A stretch of 64,000 bases of DNA from Paroedura picta (taxonomy: Eukaryota; Chordata; Lepidosauria; Squamata; Gekkonidae), in the NCBI RefSeq assembly GCF_049243985.1, contig NC_135375.1, positions 55,634,674-55,698,673 of the forward strand. Reading direction: 5' to 3'. Below, in pieces: positions 42,881-52,563 of the stretch; the stretch's first letter is position 1, and the number at the start of each line of letters is the position of its first letter. The position numbers and the translations under genes were made by a program. The notes below the pieces were generated by a model. It saw nothing but the letters and a program-made list of their open reading frames with translations, ran no database searches and had not been told where the DNA came from.

Positions 42881-43925
42881 CTCACAAAAATGTCAAGAAT
42901 TGATGTGCAAGGGCAAAAATTAGGTTTTTGCAATCTGGACAGGATTCTGATTAACATTCCTTGCAAGAAAACAGCAAAGGCTTGCCTTCTCTGTCATGCT
43001 TATTGGCTCTGTGGTGCACCAGATCTCTGGAGTGTTTATGCTAACTTCCAGGCACATTTTGATAATTTACAGCCTTACAATAGACTTGTTAATGTTTTGG
43101 ATGGGGGAAGAAGAGGGCAGGAGCATAATCCATAAAGTACAACTGCAGAACCTGGATAGAACTCACACTGCAATGGTCCTAGTGAAAGGGAGGGTCATTT
43201 GTCCAAAGGAAACAGAACAAATCATGTAGGGACAAAAGCCACATAGAGATCCACCCCTTGCTTGGCTTCATGTGAGTTAATAAGGATAGTATTTGGGTCT
43301 TCCAACTTTTAAGCAGAAATTTTTAATACTATCGTGAATACTTAGGATGTTGTTTTTTTTGTAAAACAATAAAACAATAAAAAATAACCATATCATACAA
43401 TTTAAATACACAAACACACACACACACACACACAATATATTTGCTGGTTTCCTCAGAGAAATACGTATGCAATTTTATGTACTCTAACATTCCTAAATTA
43501 GCACAGTATTATATCTACTAAGCATACTTCATCTAAGACTTTGGAAAATAATTTATAGTCTCATTATGCCCAGAGGCTGTTTTGGGCTGGAGACTTTGCA
43601 AGAACAGGAAAAGGAGCACAAAGAAGGCACATTGCAATAATACCCTTTTACAGCATCTAGCAGCTATGCTACTGTCAGCCATTGCTACAACGTTCCCATA
43701 TTAATCATACATGAAGGCACGAATCAGTAACTCTGACAGCACAAATGTCATCATCACTCTGTGCAGTCCTCTACATAAGGCAGAAATACACTTAATACAT
43801 TTAATTTGTTAAACATTTATTGGGTGATATGACCACTTATGGTCATGTCAACTTGCCCCCTCCCATTGGCCAATGATGGGCCTGGATAGGGTGAGAAGGG
43901 AAGAGGCCCCAGGTAAGCATACATA
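42881..43925. other. Unassigned non-coding stretch with (CA)n
   Basis: A (CA)n run lies at about 43408-43433. Otherwise nothing recognised. Confidence 0.45.
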
Positions 43926-44445
43926 GCATAGATAAACTGGAGCATGTCCAGAGGAAGGCAACAAAGATGGTGAGGGGTTTGGAGACCAAGACATATGAAG
44001 AAAGGCTGGGGGAGCTTGGTCTGTTTAGCCTGGAGAAGAAACAACTGAGATGAGATTTGATAACCATCTTCGGGTATTTAAAAGGCTGCCATATAGAGGA
44101 TGGAACAGAGTTGTTCTCTCTTGCCCCGGAGGGAGGGACCAGAACCAATGGGTTGAAATTAATTCAAATTCTGTCTAAACATTCGGAAGAAGTTCCTGAC
44201 AGTTAGAGCGGTTTCTCAGTGGATCAGGCTTCCTCGGAAGGTGGTGGGTTCTCCATCTTAGGAAATGTTTTAACAGAGGCTGGATAACCATCTGACAGAG
44301 AGGCTGATTCTGTGAAGGCTTAAGGGGGTGGCAGGTTACAGTGGATGAACAATAGGGTTGTGAGTGTCCTGCATAGTGCAGGGGGTTGGACTAGATGACC
44401 CATTAGGTCCATTCCAACTCTATTATTCTATGATTCTATGACTCT
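43926..44445 (+). mobile_element. CR1 LINE 3' end, second subfamily
   Basis: Contains 'AAACTGGAGCATGTCCAGAG', 'GGAGCTTGGTCTGTTTAGCC' and a 3' UTR ending 'GGGGTTGGACTAGATGACCC' plus ATTCTATG units. It is the same subfamily as the minus-strand copy at 9493-10300. Confidence 0.9.
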
Positions 44446-44451
44446 ATAATC

Positions 44452-44549
44452 CCAACCATATTCTGCATGATAGCACCACTTCTGGGATTTCTCAAAGCTT
44501 GGAGAACGTTTCAGGGGTTTCTCAATGGTAAAAAAGTTGAGAAAGGCTG
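44452..44549 (-). mobile_element. hAT element, terminal fragment
   Basis: On the minus strand it starts CAGCCTTTCTCAACTTTTTT and continues 'ACCATTGAGAAACCCCTGAA'. The terminal CAG and the sequence fit a hAT family known from reptiles. Only the first 100 bases remain, directly after the CR1 tail. Confidence 0.7.
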
Positions 44550-44553
44550 GTAT

Positions 44554-45003
44554 AAGTCCTCAGTACCATTCCTGTTACAGGCATAGCAACTGATAATGTG
44601 TACAGCTATTTATTTCCAGGTATTCTTTGGGATTACTTAAATCCTCTGATAGATAAAACAAAGCAACAGAACAGGGGAGGCAAAGCACAACAAGGGAAAA
44701 CAAGTGGGCTGGACAGTCCGGGTAGGAGTATTACTCACAACACTAGAGGACAAGAAGGCAGATCCTGGATCTGTGTAATCATAGCTCCCATTGGAGCCTT
44801 TTGTAAAATGAAACCTGGCCTGACTTCAGAAATCAAAATGATCTCGATTCATCTTTCTTTACATATGTGAAGGAAATGACTCCAAAATTGTAAGGCTTCC
44901 TGCTTTGGTGGGAGACCTTCTGTTGGCACCATCTGTTGTTTGCTGCCTTCCAAGTATCAAAGAAATGTGAACCGAATGTTATATAAATTAGAAATAGCAC
45001 TTA
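44554..45003. other. Unassigned non-coding stretch
   Basis: Nothing recognised. Confidence 0.4.
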
Positions 45004-45399
45004 TTGATGTGGAACACATCTTCTGGCTTACCTTCTAGGACAGAAATGGGTACAGACATGACGTCCACTGTCTCGCCTCACGGAATGAGCCAGAAGAGCC
45101 AGGGAGGTGGCTGGTGGCGTCAGCCAAGGCAGTGCCTGTGGCAGCTGTGGCAGCAGCCACAGAGAGGCAGAGAAGCGGTCAGAGAAGGCTGTGGCCAAGG
45201 CACCCAGAGACCGCACCCAGCTGCCGCACCCAGAGACACCAAGGTAGTGACTGTGCCCACACCGCTGGACGCTGAGGCAGCGGTGACAGTGGAGGTTGCA
45301 GCAGCAGAGGCTGCAGAGACAAAAGCCTGAAGCTGGTAGCCTCCGGACAGCCAGGTACCTCCCCCCGGGGTTGCTTAGTGTGTTCGTTCACTTACCTTG
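45004..45399 (+). other. GC-rich segment upstream of the second LINE
   Basis: A GC-rich island in AT-rich surroundings, with an open frame of 108 codons rich in Gln, Ala, Arg and Val and without a recognised domain. It could be the 5' part of the following LINE (which otherwise lacks its endonuclease region) or an unrelated insertion. I do not call it a gene. Confidence 0.35.
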
Positions 45400-45834
45400 C
45401 CAGGGAGCCATGCAGCTGCAGACTGCTGTGCACAACCTGTTACAGATTACATCTCTTTTGGAATCTGAAAGAATGATAGAACTTTGGGAGACTTTAATTA
45501 ACTAAAGCTCACCTAAGACTGCTGTAGAGCTGTATTCTCAGATAGTTGACCTTTGCGGCCTTAAAGCACAACCAGTCTGTAACAAAGGCAGCAATTCCTC
45601 CTGGTTTGACCAAGAATGTCATATCTAAAAAAAAAAAAACTGAGAGAGTTATTTAGACAGGCCCAATCGTCATAGGATCAGACTATTATCCACAGTTACT
45701 TTGAACAAAAAAAACAGTATAATTATCTTATCCGAGAGAAAAAACAGCTTTATTCTCACGATAATTGGGCCCGCCTATTTGATATTGTTAAATCCAAAAA
45801 TTCCAAAGCATTCTGGTCAGCTGTAAGAGGACCC

Positions 45835-46578
45835 TTGAGTGGGAAGACTGGTAATTTAGAACTTATTATTGCCCCCCAAGTTTGGGTTGATCATTTTTCT
45901 GCTCTATTTAATGTCCCAGCAACTCCAGAAAATCTGCTGAATGACTCGATCCCAACTAATGTCCCTAGATGGTCCCCAGTTTTGCCTGATGAAGTAGAGG
46001 AACTAATTCTGAGCCTTAAGATAGGCAAAGCCCCAGGCCAGGATGCCCTATCAGCTGAACTTCTAAAAAACAACCCTAAATGGTGGGCTCCACCCTTGGC
46101 CAACTTATTTACCTTAATTGACTTACATGGGATTGTCCCAAGTTCTTGGTTGAATTCAATCATTGTTCCCATGTTTAAAAATGGTGACCATAACGACCCT
46201 AATAATTTTAGACCTATTAGTTTATTATCAATTATAGGTAAGATTTATGCAAAACATCTTGAACGGCGCGTAACTGATTGGGCTCACTCTCAAAGAATTA
46301 TAGGTCCTGAACAGATTGGTTTCTTGCAGGGTAACTCTACTATAGATCATTGTTTAACTCTCTCATGCCTGGCCGAGAAATATACGTCCCAAAATGGTAA
46401 GAGGCTATACACAGCTTTTATAGACCTTAAAAGTGCCTTTGATAAGATAGATAGGGATATGCTGTGGAATAAATTACGATTAATGGGTATGGAACCGAGA
46501 CTTGTGTTTCTCATCCAAAAACTTTGTGTCCACCTCCTGTCAAGTCCGGTATTCTTCAACGGGAGACTTAACCTCTAA
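45835..46578 (+). pseudogene. LINE reverse transcriptase, first part
   Basis: A 247-codon open frame covering the linker and the first RT motifs, ending after FDKIDRDMLWNKLRLMGMEP. The sequence further upstream (about 45590-45835) is the same ORF with stops. The palm motifs that follow are in a different frame from about 46502, so a frame change lies between. It copies its own RNA at the target nick when intact; this copy cannot. Confidence 0.85.
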
Positions 46579-47342
46579 GATCTCAACGACCAGTGGAGTT
46601 AAGCAAGGCTGTATTCTGGCCCCCTTGTTGTTTAATTTATTCATTAATGATTTAGCGCAAAAACTGGAACCTATTAATGGTCATCCCCCAAAACTTGGTT
46701 CCCAGCATATTCCTTTGTTGTTGAATGCCGACAATACTACAATACTCTCGTATACAAGGGTTGCCTTACAACGATACTTATCCACCTTTTACCAATATTG
46801 CCAAGATAATGTTAGTAATTAACTATGGTAAAACAAAAAATTTGGTTTTCTCTAAGAGCTGGCATGCAATGACTTGGTCTTTTGGAGGCACTTCAATAGA
46901 ACAAGTCAAAACATTTAAGTATCTAGGTGTTACCTTCCAATATAACCAGAACTGGCGCTCCCACTGCCAACGAGCTATCAATCTGGCCAAATCCTCATCT
47001 TCCTTGATAAAACAGTTCTTTTTCTCTGCGAAAGGTAACCAATTTATTCCTGCAGCAATTAAATTTTTTAATGCCAAAGTAATGTCCCAGCTCCTGTTTG
47101 GATGCCCCTTATGGGTTCCTGCCTTTAATAAATCTATTGAGGGTGTTCAATCTGCTTTCTATAGGCAAATTGCAGGGGTTCCCAATTGTGTCTCCTACCA
47201 TGCCATTTGCACAGAATTTGGCCAAATTAGGGTAGAGACAAGGGCCTGGATAGCTACTTTTAAATTTTGGGTCAGACTATTTTTTAGAATAGAAACTGGC
47301 AACCTTTTAACTTGTCTAAAAAGTGACCCTCTTAAATTTTGA
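46502..47342 (+). pseudogene. LINE reverse transcriptase, middle part (two frames)
   Basis: Contains TSGVKQGCILAPLLFNLFIN and then LLLNADNTTILSY, where the family would have YADD; both the Tyr and the last catalytic Asp are altered to Asn. A further frame change lies before 46823. The continuing frame reads VINYGKTKNLVFSKSWHAM, FKYLGVTFQYNQNWRSHC and FWVRLFFRIETGNLLTCLKS, the thumb and post-RT region. Confidence 0.8.
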
Positions 47343-47597
47343 TGGTTCCAGGCTATTGAACAAAAATTAGTCTCCATTGGCATCGATCTGAACTCCCTAC
47401 TACCTCTGGAAGAAAAATGTATCTTCCGGATTATTAAACAGAGAATATTAGATCATGAGCAGCAGTAACTCATACCTACCCAGCCTCGAGTCTGCTCACC
47501 AGCATTCTTTGGCATCACTATGCAGAGAAATATTATGCCTACATATTTGCATCTTCTTGATGTCCCACCCCTGAGAAGAGCTTTTCTCCTGGCATGA

Positions 47598-47873
47598 ATG
47601 AATGCTTTCCCCTCAAAGGTCTTAGAGGGAAGATTCCACCGTATCCCATACCATGCGAGACTCTGTCCGTGTGGTTCTGGCTGCCCTGACTCTGTCTCAC
47701 ACATTTTGTTAGATTGCCCCTTATATGAGCAGTGTCGGGATGACAGCTTTGTTGCTTTGCTGGGAAACAAGCCTTCTGTAAGTAAATCTATGACCTTGCC
47801 ATTTCTGCTCTCTGACAAAGACCCAGAGGTAACCATTTTAGTTGCCAGAGTTTTAACTAAGATGCTTTTATAA
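47598..47873 (+). pseudogene. LINE ORF2 C-terminal Cys-His region
   Basis: The frame encodes RIPYHARLCPCGSGCPDSVS, HILLDCPLYEQCRDD and ends at 47873. The C-x-C-x4-C-x6-H-x4-C pattern is the C-terminal nucleic-acid-binding cluster of the I/jockey/R1 LINE group. About 100 bases of A/T-rich 3' UTR follow. Confidence 0.8.
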
Positions 47874-48005
47874 TAATGCTGCCTACCTTGTATTTTATTT
47901 TTTATAATTTATTTAATAATTTTAAGATCTGTTTGGTTATGTAACCCCATGGCCTATTTTTATATGTCTTATACATATTTTATGCCAATAAAAGGTTACT
48001 GACTG

Positions 48006-49527
48006 GCTGTTCCACATAATGTACCTTGAGGGTTAAATTCTTGACCAACATCTGCATCATCACATTGTTGGGACAAGGATCAAAACATTGCATACTATTA
48101 GAAATATGGTCACAGTAATTTGGGTACTTCAAATGAAAAAAGAAAATATTGATACATAAATTAGCAGGCATAATTTTTGTAACATATTCATGGGTGCTTT
48201 CTTTGTTATCATGATGAATGGAACATCTCTTTGAAAAAGACTAACAGCAAATATTTCTATAAGAGTTAGAATTCAATTACTGTATCTTAAAACCTCTGTA
48301 GAGTTACTCTACATTTATACATCATAAAGACAGTAAATTATTCTTCTATAAATTAATCTTTTATACCAGATTCTTTTTTGTTCTGGATGCCAAACCCCTG
48401 ACTACCTCTCTGCCATAAAGAGTTCCTATTTGGAAAGCCAACATCTGTAAAAACATTTCTAATGAAAACACTAATACAGCCCCCTGGAGAAGCAAATGAA
48501 ATTAGATCTAAGTATATGGCTGCCGCCATCCACTAATCTTAAGAATAGCAGAATTGGGACTTCCTGTTCAGAGACAGGTAATGATCATTCAGGAAAGTAG
48601 TAGCAAAATAATAATAATAATACAATTGCTAATACAAATGGGCCTGCAACACAATTGTTTAAACAAACCACTAGATCACAGACTTACTTTCTTGGTCACC
48701 ATACAAGAAATCTGTATTTTTTTGTTAGCATGCAAAGATTAATATCAGAACCAAGGATGCTTGAATATCCACTGGCTCAGCTCACATTCTGTTTGCAAAT
48801 AGAAGACAGTTTTTTTTTGATGATCAGCTCAGCAGTTTATTGATCTCTTTGTGAATGTTCAGCAGGCTGTTTCACTGTATTTCTTACTAATCATGCACTA
48901 CAGCACAACTGGCTTATCATGCATGTGCAGTCTGATTGAGTTCTACTGTCCCCCACTATCCTTGTTGCGTAGTTGCTCTGCTCAACAAACAATTGTTTAA
49001 ACGAACCATTAGATCATTCACAAATCATATAAAATTGGTCACCAATAAATGCTGAATTTCCATAACATCCTACTCTGATGTTCACCTAATTAGAGTTTAG
49101 TGATGCTTCTGGTTGCCAGACAGTTTGAATCAACAGTGTCTTTACACATGTACAGTTTTGAGAAAACCCAGTGCAAACTGGTTCAGCAACTGTTCATGGC
49201 TGCTTGGCACAAACCGAACAGACCAAGGGATCTGCTCACATCTGATTGTCACCTTCAAGCACAATCAGTTTGAATCAATCAGTTTGAAAGCTGAATTCTG
49301 AAAAATTCACAGAATCCTTAATCAGAACAGGCATTTTAAAAACAGCATGTCTATGATGAATGAGAAGTGACTTCAAACGTTGCTGATGAAAAATGCCTTT
49401 TATTTGATTTCATTAAATGACGGTACATGTCAAACTTCCCAACATTTCACACACACCCTAAAAATGTGAAAAGGTATCTCTAACAAATTACTGTTGACAG
49501 AGTTTAAATATGCAGAGAGGTTGCAAG
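48006..49527. other. Non-coding stretch with a diverged internal repeat
   Basis: No exon. Similar segments around 48650-48705 and 48987-49045 (sharing ACAATTGTTTAAAC and TTGGTCACCA) suggest an unclassified repeat here. Confidence 0.4.
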
Positions 49528-49785
49528 CATCAGCTTGGTGTAGTGGTTAGGAGCAGTGGCTTCTAATCTGATGAACCAGGTTAGATTCCCTGCTGCTCCT
49601 CCACATGCAGCCAGCTGGGTGACCTTGGGCTTGCCACTGATAAAGCTGTTCTGACTGAGCAGTAATATTAGGGCTCTCTTGACCTCACCTACGTCACAGG
49701 GTGTGGGGAGAGGAAAGGGATTGTAAGCCGCTTTAAGATTCCTTCTGGTAGAGAAAAGCAGCATATAAGAACCAACTCTTCATCA
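49528..49785 (+). mobile_element. Sauria SINE, near full length
   Basis: Head 'AGCTTGGTGTAGTGGTTAGG', body 'CAGCTGGGTGACCTTGGGC', 3' part 'GTAAGCCGCTTTAAGATTCC', end 'GAACCAACTCTTC'. The B box is altered (AGGTTAGATTCC) and the (TTC)n tail is lost. Confidence 0.9.
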
Positions 49786-50900
49786 AAGAATACTTTTATT
49801 GTGAAGAGAAACAATTCATACAGTCCTAACTGTTCTGTGGTCTTCATGCAGCCTTTGTGTTGTGTTTGTTCTAGAGGCAAGCAGGAAGGGAGCACGAAGT
49901 CTCCAATGAGCTAATCAGGATACCAGAGGAGACTATTTGAAAAATAACAGGAAGTTCCTAATCCAACTATTCTATAAACACGTCTCAGCCGATGTCCCCT
50001 GCAGGATATTCTTCTTATGCTGTTGAATCACCCACACTACAGATCTTGCATATTCCAGCAATTATAACACAAAGCAAGCTTTGAGGCCTGACCTTATATG
50101 GTAAAGCTACTTCAATCCTATAAAGATTTTAAATTACCAATTTCTAGCCTTGCCCATATAACACTTAAAATTTGTAAATTCTCAGTAAATAAACTAGATA
50201 TTCCTAATGTCTAGACTGATTATTCGATTTGTAACACTTCAAGAACACAATAAGGGGAACTAGAAATTATTCAATTCCACAAAAGCCAAAGGTTCATTTT
50301 ATTATGAACTTATGCCTCACTAATTTTAATTGTCATTTTAAAATGATGTATGCCCTCTTCTCATTGTAACCTGAGGTTCCAGCTCTGGATTTATGTCTTT
50401 CATCAAACCTTTCATCCATCCTCCTAACCCAGGGAAAATAAAAGCTTGAACTGGAAGACCATGTTGAAGTGATCATAGGACCTCTTGTATGGTTCTTATC
50501 TCTCTGCTTAGATACTCAATGGAGTAGGAAAGGAGAGAACTTGGAGAGGAAGAGCATGAACTAGGATGAGAACAAGGCTTTTCCCCCAGCATTTTCCCTT
50601 ATGAGGGAAAATGGGTGTAGAAGAAAGGGCAATAGACCTACATACCAACAGAAGGCCTCTTCATGGACCACAATATAAATTAACAGGGAAAAATGAGAAA
50701 CAAGTAATGTGTAACATTAACTTAACTGAAAAATTGCTTCCATCCTTTCTGCTTGCCTGCCTGTTCCCCACAGAATCCCACAAACACCATACATACCTCA
50801 TAACCATTATTGGTGTTTTCCCCAACTCAGCTTTATGTGCAATTACTTTAAGGTAAATCCTAAGACACCATTTTAAAAATGGTTATTAAAATAAGGCTTC
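49786..50900. other. Unassigned non-coding stretch
   Basis: Nothing recognised. Confidence 0.4.
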
Positions 50901-51007
50901 CTCCAGAGCAAGAGGTCTTCTGTTAATACCTCTTCCACTGGACAAAGGCTCCTTGGAACCAGAAAAGGCTCCACAAATAGAAGAATGGAACCTATGAATT
51001 CAAGCCA
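50901..51007 (+). repeat. 107-bp direct repeat, copy 1
   Basis: Starts CTCCAGAGCAAGAGGTCTTC and ends CTATGAATTCAAGCCA. By eye it matches copy 2 at 51257-51363 at 101 of 107 positions with no gap. The sequence between and outside the copies does not match. Confidence 0.9.
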
Positions 51008-51256
51008 AGCAGAACATTCTAATCTTGTTAAACCTCTGTCCTAATGTACTATACATACACATGCAACATGATGATTTTGTATTGGGACACTTTTTCTTAA
51101 ATAACCCTGACCAACTGAAGTCGCTTATAATAAAATTTCTTTTAAGAACACAGTTTATATTGCCAGTTTGTTTTGTTTACTTTTCACACAAGTTTTAAAG
51201 TTGTGAAATAACAATGAAGGCATCTAAAAGGTTCTACTCCTCTCACTTGAGTCTTT

Positions 51257-51363
51257 CTCCAGGGCAAGAGGTCTTCTGTTAATACCTCTTCCACTGGACG
51301 AAGGCTCCATGGAACCAGAAAAGGCTCTACAAATAGAAGACCGGAACCTATGAATTCAAGCCA
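51257..51363 (+). repeat. 107-bp direct repeat, copy 2
   Basis: Starts CTCCAGGGCAAGAGGTCTTC. It lies 356 bases downstream of copy 1, in the same orientation. Either a local duplication or two copies of an undescribed short repeat. Confidence 0.9.
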
Positions 51364-51437
51364 ACTCATACTTTAAACATATTTTTCCTTATACTCTCTT
51401 GCTGCTTAGAATTAAGCAGATCTTTTCAATATATAAG

Positions 51438-51967
51438 TACTGTATTTGGCATATATTTGGCGTATAAGACTACTTCCCCCCCCTGAAAAACATGCCTCCA
51501 AGTGGGGGGGTCGTCCTATACACCGGGTGCACTTCAGTTGGGATAGACATAGCTGCCCATAGTGGCCTCCCGATGCTTGCCCGGTGCCTATAGTGGCCTC
51601 CCGATGCCCTCCCAATGTCCATAGTGGCCTCCCGATGCCCTCCCACCTCATTCTACATACCATCCAGTATCACACAGTATCCAGCGCGGCTACAACGGGT
51701 CATCAGTGTGGCTGCGGCAAGCATCAACAGCGAGACAGGGGTGCCAGCCTTTTCAGTGTGGCCGACCCGTTCTGCTCGGGGGGAAGCAGCGGTGCTCTGG
51801 CCTGCCCCTTGTCTACGCAGAGCTCGCACGTGCGGACTTGCGCACTAGTGCCGGTCACAGGGAGATGCAGGGGCGGGGCGGGTATATAACAAACTCTATA
51901 TTTTGAGTGGAAATGTTGGGGGGTCATCTTATACGCCCAGTCATCTTACACGCCGGCAAATACGGTA
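51438..51967. mobile_element. TA-flanked non-autonomous DNA transposon (MITE-like)
   Basis: The ends are inverted: CTGTATTTGG... with TTTGGCGTATAAGACTAC at the left and, complemented, CCGTATTTGCCGGCGTGTAAG at the right, bordered by TA on each side. An inner echo of the same motif (GCGTATAAGA) is present. The interior is GC-rich and holds three 31-bp tandem units. No transposase. The TA site suggests Tc1/mariner, not proven. Confidence 0.75.
51556..51648 (+). repeat. Three 31-bp tandem repeat units
   Basis: Units at 51556-51586, 51587-51617 and 51618-51648 share CATAGTGGCCTCCCGATGC. They lie within the TA-flanked element. Confidence 0.9.
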
Positions 51968-52560
51968 GATCCCATCTTTTAAAATCAGAAACATCTTCAA
52001 ATAGAAAGAACAAAATGATGAATGCCACAAGCCATTACTATAATTCTTGATAAGGTACAGCAAAACCATGTACCATATTGCAACCAGCTTGCCAAAAGTT
52101 GCAGATTTTTAAAACATTCATTCTGATCCATTAACGGTGATAAAGCTAATACAGCAATAGACACACACCTCTGCACCCAGCTGCTTGCACCGGGGATCTT
52201 TTCTGGATGAGTCAACTAACAGATCCAGTCAACTAACAGATGGCCAATAGAGTCAGCCTTGACAATACTAATCAACTTTTGTGGAAAGAGGTAGTGTTAC
52301 ATCAGCCTATCTCCCCCCCCCCCCCCACATTGGTGTTTTCAGTTGTCCAGGCCATCTGTTTGCACTTTGGAGATGTATATATGGACCTGTGCTTTAACCC
52401 TGAATATTGAACCAGTCTGATAAATACAGATACTTGGAAGTAGTAGAACATCAATAAAATACTGCTGTTTCCATAGTTCAGTGCTATTGTATTATTTGTT
52501 AAACAAATAATCCCTAAGAGTAAAATACTTTAGGACTGATCAAAAGCTTTTTATATAACC
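51968..52560. other. Unassigned stretch 3' of the CEP120 tail
   Basis: No repeat or exon; a C run lies at about 52311-52326. Confidence 0.4.
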
Positions 52561-52563
52561 AAT

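Larger units (their letters stand above)
45400..48005 (+). mobile_element. LINE of the jockey/I group (Vingi-like), broken
   Basis: About 2.6 kb with a reverse transcriptase unlike CR1: GKAPGQDALSAELLKNNPKW, NNFRPISLLSIIGKIYAKHL, QIGFLQGNSTIDHCL, YTAFIDLKSAFDKIDRDMLW, SGVKQGCILAPLLFNLFIND. The C-terminal cysteine-histidine cluster LCPCGSGCPDSVSHILLDCP is of the type found in I, jockey and R1 LINEs. The 3' end is CCAATAAAAGGTTACTGACT with a short TGAC repeat. The endonuclease is largely missing. The clade name Vingi-like is a guess. Confidence 0.85.

Noticed and set aside
51556-51648. Possible CRISPR-like array
   Set aside because: Direct tandem repeats without spacers, inside a transposon of a vertebrate genome.
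1-52500. PRDM6 exons expected by synteny
   Set aside because: No zinc-finger or SET/PR-domain coding pattern was found. The gene is probably further away.
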